Positions 55,365 through 64,000 of a DNA stretch of 64,000 nucleotides are shown here, piece after piece. Position 1 is the stretch's first letter, and the number at the start of each line of letters is the position of its first letter. The DNA lies in assembly GCA_963854735.1 (NCBI GenBank), contig OY978109.1, positions 496,001-560,000 on the forward strand, in the 5' to 3' direction. The stretch comes from Marvania coccoides (Eukaryota; Chlorophyta; Trebouxiophyceae; Chlorellales; Chlorellaceae). A program made the position numbers and the translations under genes. The notes under the pieces were generated by a model that was not told where the DNA came from, ran no database searches, and saw nothing but the letters and a program-made list of their open reading frames with translations.

Positions 55365-56514
55365 TTAGAGGCGGCGGGAGCCATAGGAGGTGACCTCGGG
55401 CTCCGCGAGCATACGCCTGCGGGAGCCGTAGGCGGTGGTGACGGGCTCGTCGGCCAGCACGCGCCTGCGGGAGCCGTACGAGGTGACCACGGGGTCCTCA
55501 GCCAGGAGGCTGCGGCGGCGGGAGCCGTAGGAAGTGACCACGGGGTCAGCCAGCATGCGGCGGCGGGTGCCGTAGGAAGTGACCACGGCCTCGTCGGCCA
55601 TCAGGCTGCGGCGGCGGGCGTACGGCTGGGGTCCCGGGGCAGGCGCGGGGGTCTTGCCGCCGGTGACTGCCACGACCCCATTTGCGAGGGTCATCTGGAT
55701 CTTGCAGTCGCCGCACATGTCTGCCAGCACGGCGTTCGCCTTGGGCACGGACCAGAGGAAGGCCTCGCAGTGCTCGGGATCGGAGGGGAGCTTGGTGTTG
55801 AGCGAGCCGAGGTTGGCATCGGTGATGGCCAGGCCGCAGTCGGTGGTGGTGGAGGCGGGGGAGGTGGTGGCGCCGGCCGAGGGGAGCACGGACACGGCAA
55901 AGGACTTCAGGGGCTGGCAGTACTCGGTGGCGGAGCACTGGGTGTTGCAAACCTGGAGATATTTGGGAGTAGCGATGTACCATGAATTAGATAAAGGAAA
56001 AATGCGCCGACTTGAGGGGCGGGTTGGTGGGAGTCAGGATAATAAGTGAAGAATGGGTGGGATGTGGATTGAAAAGAGAGGGAATGGATTGGCAAGGTTG
56101 GAGCCCAAAATTTGTGTCGAGCGGGAATGGCGGGAAACGTGCGAGGGGGGGCTCCAGCCACTCATTGGGATCCAGACGGGTGCTACATACCAGGGAGGTG
56201 AAGGTGGTGCTCTCAGAGTCGCCAGTGGTGGTGATTTTTATGCTGTAGGGCAGCTCAGAGATATCCAGGTCACCGGCGCAGTCGGCGCTCACACGAGCCA
56301 CCATAGCCACGACGAGGGCGAGCAGGAGAGTCTGCAAGGATTAGCAGGGGGAAGGAAAGTTGGGTGAGCGATAAATGCGTGTACGATCTCCTTTTTGAAA
56401 TGGATGCGAGCAAGACGGCAACCAGGCCTCTGCGGGCCCTAAGCGGGGTGCGGCGCGCTCCCATGGCCACCCCTTATTGCCCTTGTGCAAATTTCGCACC
56501 TGTGTGGTCTTCAT
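55365..56514 (-). CDS. Secreted cysteine-rich protein P3 with C-terminal basic repeats
   Basis: Exons 56514-56500 (MKTTQ), 56331-56191 and 55952-55365 give 247 residues. Signal peptide MKTTQ plus TLLLALVVAMVARVSA; domain with GDLDISELPYSIKITTTGDS, ESTTFTSLVCNTQC, YCQPLKSFAVSV, CGLAITDANLGSLNTKLPSD, PEHCEAFLWSVP, DMCGDCKIQMTLANGVVAV. After an Ala/Pro hinge (PAPAPGPQPYARRRSLMADE) come five copies of a 15-16-residue unit close to PVVTSYGSRRRxLADE. Each unit holds a tri-arginine followed by x-L. The last copy ends RRL. Intron positions match P1 and P2. The repeats are nearly identical at DNA level and so look recently amplified. Confidence 0.8.
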
Positions 56515-57887
56515 TTTAGCGAAAAACGGCTGGTTGCGTGTAGTGCACCAACTTCCAATTCCGAGCTGGGCGACACGGGGCGTGTTCTGCACGGCGATGG
56601 GGCTCCAAAAGATCGATGTAGGTGTGTAGATGCAAGACCGGCGGGTAGAACGAGTTGAATCTGCATGAAACAATAAAAGATTGAATCTTTTCTGGCAATG
56701 AACGAGCGATACACATGAGCCGCCCCCAAACGATCGCCCGAGCGACGCAAAATAGTGTACCCATCCCCATGGTTCAAATGAGCCGGCAGGCGGCCGGTCG
56801 CCGCGCTGCTCGGCCCCGTCGGTGCAAGATTAGATCTTCAAGCCTGCGTCAGACTGAAGGCAACCGCCGAGTGCGAATGCTCACCTTTCTGCGTGACACA
56901 ACAAGCTGGTATTCTTGAAATGTAGAGGTGTTCGAGTGGTCTAGTTTAGGTGGAGGAACAAGAGTTTTACGCTGAAAATACTTGGGCACCCGGGTAAAAT
57001 CTAAGAGCGACGACCCTTGTAGCTGGGCCGATAAAGGACAGGAAAATGCACCCAACGAAAGGGGATGGCTACCGAGCGCAAAGCAAGCTGTTTAACACCG
57101 AAATGGGTGTCTCAATCTGCGTTCAAAACGTGCTGCAACTCTGTGCAAATTTGGTTTCCCGCCGCAGGTGTTGCTAGTCTTACCAGAGGGGATTCAACCA
57201 CCCCGCACGAGAACGCGCATTGCAAGAGAGGGCCGCTTCAAAGCTGTACTCAGGCGGTCGTGTTTGCCTTAACACAGCCCTGGGGGCTTGAGGGAATTTG
57301 AAATATGAAGTGACAGAGTGGGGGGGGATGTAACAGACTTGATACATGGACATCTGGGGAGGATTGGAAGCTAGGACAAGGCCGGAGCTCGTAACTCCCA
57401 TGGGAACGCCCCATGTTGCCATACGAAAATGGTGGAAGGCCCCGGATAGGTCTTTTGGCCCCAAAGTGTGCTAGCTCCTCCCCAGGGTTGTCAGGGGGTC
57501 AGTGAGGGGGAGGACATGCAGAGAGCAAACCGCAGTGTTCAAAGGCGCATGCATTGTGTGCATAGCATAAACATGCATTGTTGCTCGTTGGGGAGGCTTG
57601 GGTGCGGTAAAAACGCGCAGTTGGCGGTGGCGGTTCCTGGCGGTGGCGCCATGAATCAAATGCAGAGCTTCCTGCTTTGCTGTTCCCAAGTACGAGCACG
57701 ATACGTGAGAAGGAGTGTTTTGTAAACAACTCTAGGGAGGCAATGTAAAGCCAGACAGCGGGCTGTTCCTTTGGGTGTTTGTTTAGTTATGTGCTCAGGG
57801 TGAGGCAGCAGAGCTGGCGAAGAGAGAAGATCTCTCCCCTGTTCAAAATAAAATTTGTAATTGAATGGAATAGCACTAGCTCACACC
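56515..57887. other. Intergenic between divergent P3 and SNF2-like genes
   Basis: About 1.4 kb without a supported gene. No repeat or RNA gene recognised. Confidence 0.5.
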
Positions 57888-60800
57888 ATGGTGCTGCTCA
57901 GAGTGGGCCAGGTCCAGGCGGAGGCCCCTATAGCACCCGGAGTTGAATTGAATTTACAGATTTTGGACTTGGAACGCCCCAAAGAAGGCACCGTAGTTCG
58001 CTTTGCAAAGTGAGACATGTCGTATATGTCTATTTCACGCATTTTTAAATCTTAACTTTGCTTATAAAAAATTAATCTCGCATTTTTTGCAGTGGCAAAT
58101 CGCTCACTGAGCCGGCGCCAGACCGCTCCTTGCCCGGTCCAACGTCGCTGCTGCAACACCTTGGGTCGCTGGTGCGTGCGAACCCCCCCCTTTTAGTGTG
58201 TGTTAACTCTCCTCACTCACGTTTTTACTTCTGCCGCTCTCTGCAGACAAAAACCCACCGCTTGGAATTTGAAGGAGAGGTCGTGGGGGTGTCTCCCGAC
58301 AAGTGCACGCTCAGGCTGGACGTGTACTTCCCTGAAGGGTGAGTTTAATTTGGTTGGAAGGGACTCCCTCTGCTCAAGGGAGTTGGCGGAAAAAAAATAT
58401 GTTTCTGGGTTAAGCCTGGTTTGGAATAAGATCTGTTTTTTTTCTTTCTTTAAAAAAGAAATTAAACTATAAATCATGGCATCAAAGACATAATTTTTCA
58501 CTCCCCAATAATTTTAAACTTTTAACAACACTTTTCAATAAATTCAGGTTGGTGAGGGGCCCCCAGCGTGACCGAACCAGCCCCGCGTTGGCGCAGCTTT
58601 TTCTCCACCTTGTTCCTCTAGCAGAAGAGCAGGAGGAGGAAGACGAAAAAGCGCGACCCTCTTCCTCTTTTTCTCTAGCAAAGAGCTGTTTTGAAGCGTT
58701 GAAGGCTGAGGCAGGGGAGGTCCTTCCCCCTGACGCCTCCAACCCCGAGCTTTTCAGCCTGCGCTCGTGCATAATGGCCCTCCCAGGCACCCCCCAGGCC
58801 CCTCCGCTGCCTCCCCCAGCCTTGGGCCCCTCCCTTTTAACCCCATCGTTGTTAATTCTGCCCGAGGCACCCCTGTGCCGCATTTTATCCTTCCTGGACG
58901 CCGACAGCCTGCAGCAGGTGGCCAAAACGTGCAGGCTGCTGCGCGCGATGGCGTCTGACACCGCACCAGGGCTGCGCCTGGCGCTATTCCCTCACCAGCG
59001 CATGGCCATTCGGTGGATGCTGGGCAGGGAAGCTGCGCCGAGGCCCGTCCCCCACCCCACGCTGCGGAAGTTCCCGGTGGAGGGCGGAGGAGAGCTGTGG
59101 GGGGACACAGCCACGGGAGCCATGCAGGTGGGGGAGACAGAAGAAAATCAGCAATAGCTGTTTCTTTAATCCCTTTTTTTTTAATCTTCCTACCCTTATA
59201 TATTTTGGAGGTTTCGCGCCTATAATTTAATTTTTACTGTCAATTTATTCGATTCAGCCATTCATGACCTCGTTTTATGATGACCCCATTTTTTTTTCAG
59301 GTCACCACGCCGCTCCCCTTGCACGACTTTCGCGGCGGCCTCTTCTGCGACGAGCCAGGGCTGGGCAAGACCATCACCAGCCTGGGGCTGATGCTGCGCA
59401 CCGCGCGGAAGCTGCCTGCTGCGCCTGCTGGGGCGCGCGTCATCTGGGCAGACGGCCCGGCCCGCCGCCTCGGTTTCTACAGCATAGCACCAGGCGCTGC
59501 AGGAGCGCAGCAGGCGCAGCAGGTAAAGCATGGATGCGGGGAGCTGCGGCGCAGCAGGCGCGGCAGGCGGGAGCTGCCGGAGCACTGTGGAGTGGATCCC
59601 ACGCCAGCAATGATGGATGAGGCATGGATGGACGCCACAGCTGCTGCAGCAGCGGCGGAGGCCATGGCGGCGGCCATGGCGCCCGTGCCGAAGCGGCGCA
59701 AGATGGCTCGCGCAGGCAGCGGCAAGCCTGGCACCCCCTTCCCTCCTCCTGCCGCTAACGCTACAACCAACAAAACCACCGCTCCCAGCAGCGGGGAAGA
59801 AGACGGAACACCGCCGCTGCCGCCGCTGGTCACGCCCATCCCGCAGGAGAGGACGAAGAAGAGGAAGTTTCTGGTGTGCACGGACAGCGACGGCGATGGC
59901 TGCGATCCAGGGCCTTCCACTTACGCTCGCCCTGTTCGTGCCGCCGCCGCTGCCGCCGCCGCTATTCTTGCCGCTGGAGACGGTGGCGGGAGTGGTGGGG
60001 GAGACTCTCGCCCTACCAGAATCGCTCTAGGAGGCGGCGGCGATGCATTGCAAGGCGCCAGCTCAACCCCCACCAGCCACAGCAGCGGCGGCAGCGAAAA
60101 CATGGTTGGCAGTCCCGTGAGCTCGGTTTCAGGCTCTGGACCCAGCTCTGGCTCCTCCTGGGGGCCTGGAAGGTTCTCTGAGTCCTCTGATGACGCGGAT
60201 GACGACGCTGGCTATGCCGCTGCGGTGGACAGCGCCGGCGGCAGCGATGGGGCGGTTGCTGCTGTTGGTGGGGGAGGCAGCGTGGGGGGGTACGGCGGCG
60301 GAGAGGTGGCCATGGAGGATCATTCTTCCTGGCTGCAGTGCGAGGTACAGACCAGACCAGTTCTCTCATTTTTATTCTTTCTCGCTCTTTATAAAAAATT
60401 CATTTTTTTTTTTTTTTTTTTTTTTTGGCACCTACAGGTGTGCTTCAAGTGGCGACGGGTGACGGTCGAGGCGGTGACCGCTGCTGCCGCCTCTGGCGGG
60501 GTGTGGAGCTGCTACCAGCACCCCAACGAGGGGTGGCGTTCATGCAGCATCCGCGGCGACCTTCCTGAGAAGGACGAAGACATCACCCACGCCGAGGGGT
60601 GGGTGGGTCCAGGTGAGTCTAGTACAGTATAGTCCAGTAACAGTTTCTTTCTTACCTTAATCCATGTTTTTTCTCCGTCATTTAATTTGGTGCTAGTACA
60701 TTTTTGTTAATAACACTCGTGAATGTGCAATTGAAACAGGGGAGGAGCCCGGGAGTCGTGAGAACGTGGACTTCTTCCGCAAACTGATGACCAAACACAA

Positions 60801-63800
60801 CCAGCTGCAGTACTTAGCAGCCGGGCGATACGTCAGAAAACCAGCAGCGTGGCTCAAGGTGCTGATCGACCAGGACCCAGAGGCGCTGGCCAAGGGATCG
60901 GGATTCACGCTGCAGGGGGAAGCCGCCTTCCAATGGGAGGGCTTTGGCAACTTTTTGCGCGACGTTGGCTTTTGCCCAATAAATGTCGGGAAAAAGGGAG
61001 TTAAAGACAAAGGCAACGCGCGGCCGGCGCACTGGACGTCGTTACCGCACACGCGCAACGACTGGCGGCATTGGGAGCAGCCCGATCTGCTGCGCCTGCT
61101 GCGGTTCGACCGCGTCGCTCTGTGCGGCGCGCTGGCCGCTTTCTTTGCAGACGGCCCGCTGCCGCAGCTGCAGCGGGTGTTCCTGTCGCCCGCCACGCTA
61201 GTGGTGGTGCCCAAAGAGCTGGTACAGCACTGGAAGGACCAGTTGGCGTGGCACACTCGTCCTGGGGCTCTTCGGGTCGCGGTGTTTGAGGACTGCAAAT
61301 GTGAGTAGAAAACTGCGTTTTTTTAATTTTTCTTGAGGCTATGGACCGCTTTATAGTATATATCGCATCAAGGCGATCATGTTCGTACCATTTTTCTTTC
61401 ATTTTGGCCATGGGACGCGCACAGAATCACAATTTTTTTCTTTGACTAAAATAACCTGTTTTTTTTAACACTTGTATTTGCAGCTAACGACATCCTGCCC
61501 CACGTGCTGGCCTGGGAGTATGACATCGTCATCGCCACCTTCTCCAGGATGTCTGTCGAGTGGGAGGCAGCCAAGCAAGGCGTGTCTCCTCTGGCGCAGG
61601 TACGAATAAGAAAAAAAGAAAGAAATACGAAAATAATGAGGACTACCATGCTGGTATTTTCCTCCTCAACATAGGGGCAATTTATTGCCCCTTCAGTCAC
61701 CCCTTTGGGGGCTATGTTTTTTTTGTTTCTTTTTTCCTCGAGCAGATGCAAACCTTTCATTATTACACCCCTGATCGTTCCTCACTCCCCCACTTTCCCT
61801 CGGGATATTTTGTACTATTAAATAACCGAATTGAATTTCCCTTGCTTTGGACATTTTAACCAAACTATATTCGAACTACTCTCCTGCAGATCCACTGGCT
61901 GCGAGTGATTCTGGACGAGGGCCACACTGTAGGCTCCTTCAACATCACCAACAAGCTGGAGATGCTGAAAAACCTGCGTGCGGAGCGGCGCTGGGTGATG
62001 ACAGGCACCCCCTCTCCCTCTCAGTCGGCCTCCGGCGGCGAAATTACGCTGAAGCACGCGCAGCCGCTGCTGGCGGTCCTGCACGACCAGGCCCTGGGCA
62101 GCTCCCAGCGCGCCTTCAGCGATGCCATCGAGCGACAGCTCAAGGACTGCCCGCTGGCGCCGCGGTGGCGCCTGCTGGCGGCGCTGCGGCGGTGCCTGAT
62201 CCGAGCGTCTAAGGCGGAGCTGTGGTCGCTGCCGCGGCTGAGCAAGCGCGTGAAGCTGCTGGAGTTTGAGCCCTCGCACGCTGAGTCGTACAACCACTTT
62301 GTTGAGCTCGTGAGGAACAACCTGCTCACCTCCGACTGGTGAGTCATCGTAGTTAGTTGGTTGGCTGGCAGTTACACCTAGTGCTAGCAGTTGTCACCGC
62401 CTCTCACTACTATTGATTTAACACATTATAAATGCTTGACTAGACTGTATTTCTCCGACTGAAATGTTTCACACCAATGACCTTTTTTTTTTTTGAAAAT
62501 TTACGGGCGTATTTCTCTCTTTCGCTGCTTCACCCACCTTTCTTCTACAACTAAACTCTTCGCGATCCGCAGGTACGACCCCGACCACAAGGAGAGCCTG
62601 ATGGCCCCCAACAACGGCAAGCGCGCCTCCGCGCTGCTCATCAACCTCGGCAAGTCCTGCAACGTCGCCGGCAACATCGTCCTTCAAGTCGCTGGCAAAG
62701 ACCTGCACGAGACGCTGCAGCTCGTCGCAGGCGCCAACGCCATGGTCGAGCCCGGTCCGCTGTCCTTTGGCGGTCCCTTTTGCCCCGCAGGCCACCCCCT
62801 GGCTGCCGCTGAGGATGCCTTCCTCCGGGGGGGCTGCTGCGCGCGGGAGGGGTGTGGGAAGCGCGTGCGGGTGGTGCTGCTGACCCCCTGTGCGTGTCTG
62901 GTGTGCGTGGACTGCGCGGCAAGGGACCGCCACGCCTGCCCCGTCTGCCGCCGGGGCTACACCATGCAGGTTAGTTTTTTTAAAAATACCTTCTTTCAGG
63001 GGATAGTTACTTCCTCTTTCACATTTCATAAATTCGTTCAATAAGAAGCATTCCTCAAATTTTGCTCGCAACTTTTTATTTTATTGCCTCTCACCTTCTC
63101 AAAAACTCCCCCTCAAAATTTCACGGCTGTGACATGCTTTCTTTTTTCTCTGCTGCAACGCAGTCCAAGCACGACCCGGCGCGCAAGGAGGACAACCCCC
63201 ACCCCAAGTGGGCCGTCCCGCAGGAGCTCATCGAGTGGCAGCCGGCCTATGCGCAGCTGGGCGCGCAGGGCGAGGAGGAGGGCACGTGGCAGGTGAACTG
63301 GGAAGAAACAAGCACAGACTCCAGTAAAGTGAAGTACCTGCTGCAGCGGCTGCGCACACTTGGGGCTCTCCCGCCTCCGGGGTGGGTGCCCAACGCCTGG
63401 GGGGCCGCTGCTGGCAGTTTGGCTGCAGTTTGGCCGCCCACCGAGGGCGGTCCGCCCACCAAAGCCATCGTGTTCACACTGAGCTGGGAGCACGGGAAGC
63501 TGCTGAAGCACGCGTTGAAAAAAGCGGCGCCTGATCTGTGCACCGCGCTGTACATCCACGAGAAGCAGGATGTGAAGGCGAAGGAGCTGATGCGGTTCCG
63601 ACACGACCCCAGGTGCGGGGTGCTGCTGATGGACGAGAGCGGCGCCCTGGGGCTGGATCTTTCTTTTGTACAACACGTGTTTCTGATGGAGCCCATCCCC
63701 AACAAGTCTCTGGAGGAGCAGGTCAGTTTGATTGACGTTTTTGTGGTGTTTTTTACTTTTTTCCCTTCAAAACCTGTCTGAATCTCTCTCAGTTTTCAAC

Positions 63801-64000
63801 TGCTGAACACTCGAGATACAACGGACTAGTATTTTATTCATGTTGTGTCCTAATTATGTTTGTGAACCCCTCTCTTTACGTTCTTTCTTCCTTTCCTTTC
63901 TTCAGGTAGTTTCTCGGGCCCACCGCATGGGGGCCAAGAGCGAGGTTTTCGTGGAGGTGCTGGCCATGCGCGGCACCGTGGAGGAGGAAATGGTGCGGCG
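57888..64000 (+). CDS. F-box/CW/SNF2 helicase with RING finger, partial (3' end outside window)
   Basis: Twelve exons: 57888-58009, 58093-58171, 58247-58338, 58548-59127, 59301-60344, 60438-60612, 60740-61300, 61484-61599, 61890-62338, 62573-62969, 63164-63721 and 63906 to the edge; about 1420 residues so far. Order: N-terminal region; F-box (PEAPLCRILSFLDADSLQQV); LFPHQRMAIRWMLGRE; helicase motif I CDEPGLGKTITSLGLM; a 300-residue Ala/Gly/Ser-rich insertion; CW zinc finger (WLQCEVCFKWRRV, WSCYQH, CSIRGDLPE); VVVPKELVQHWKDQL; motif II ILDEGHTV; WVMTGTP; a RING-like finger (CPAGHPL, LTPCACLVCVDCAARDRHAC, PVCRRGY); then the second lobe with AIVFTLSWEHGKLLKHAL, GLDLSFVQHVFLMEP and VVSRAHRMGAKSEVFV. 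Architecture matches Arabidopsis At3g54460. Probably an ATP-driven nucleoprotein remodeller coupled to ubiquitination. Confidence 0.9.
60403..60426 (+). repeat. Poly-T tract in intron
   Basis: About 24 T in a row ahead of the acceptor that splits the CW zinc finger; forms part of its polypyrimidine region. Confidence 0.9.
61671..61722 (+). repeat. Dispersed hairpin element, copy 2
   Basis: Within the SNF2-like intron after 61599. CATAGGGGCAATTTATTGCC then CCTTCAGTCA, G/C-rich block and T-run: almost identical to copy 1 at 3099-3150 over the first 30 bases. Confidence 0.8.

Noticed and set aside
51822..56514. Calling P1-P3 pherophorins
   Set aside because: They are secreted and Cys/Pro-containing, but the cysteine pattern and the LPYSI and EHCE motifs do not match the pherophorin domain as I know it.
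56710..56800. tRNA-like B-box string GGTTCAAATG
   Set aside because: No matching A-box at the right spacing and no cloverleaf arms could be drawn.

Overview
The window is nuclear DNA of a photosynthetic eukaryote, most probably a unicellular green alga; the species cannot be named from sequence alone. Exons are GC-rich with strong third-position GC, introns are short (mostly about 80-250 bp), AT/T-rich and numerous (about 82 in the modelled genes), and coding density is high. Green-lineage markers are a TL29/APX4-like lumenal peroxidase with a twin-arginine signal, a plant-type C2/EF-hand phosphatidylserine decarboxylase, a SnRK2-like kinase, an F-box/CW/SNF2 helicase resembling Arabidopsis At3g54460, and a short TTTAGGG telomere-type tract inside an intron. 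I saw no rRNA, tRNA, CRISPR, prokaryotic operon or viral gene.

Layout. 1-1247: 3' end of an unrecognised gene. 1524-2613: ESF2/ABT1 pre-rRNA factor (-). 3864-10997: four minus-strand paralogues of a small secreted, cysteine-rich, PAN/apple-like family in AT-rich, repeat-bearing DNA. 12418-50645: a dense housekeeping block built largely of head-to-head gene pairs: glyoxalase (-)/PIGS (+), START-like protein (-)/PSD (+), SEC11 (-)/XRN-like nuclease (+), kinesin (-)/TL29-like peroxidase (+), cytochrome c peroxidase (-)/FAM133-like protein (+), then alpha/beta hydrolase (-), MFS transporter (-)/UPF0696 protein (+), SnRK2-like kinase (-)/ECM29 (+). 50959-51264: a tiny membrane protein. 51822-56514: three minus-strand paralogues of a second secreted cysteine-rich family, which I do not recognise. 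57888-64000: F-box/CW/SNF2/RING helicase, running off the right edge.

The housekeeping genes cover unrelated processes (secretory signal cleavage, GPI anchoring, PE synthesis, RNA decay, proteasome adaptor, ROS scavenging, signalling), so the only organisation visible is shared divergent promoters. The two tandem secreted families are the most distinctive content. Both have an N-terminal signal peptide, conserved cysteines and a short basic motif of the form (S/T)-R-R-x-L, and both have grown by local duplication. In the second family the basic motif has become a five-copy C-terminal repeat in one member.

Exon boundaries were deduced by hand from splice motifs, reading-frame phase and protein conservation. 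In every complete model the summed exon length is a multiple of three. At least five introns appear to use GC-AG rather than GT-AG ends.
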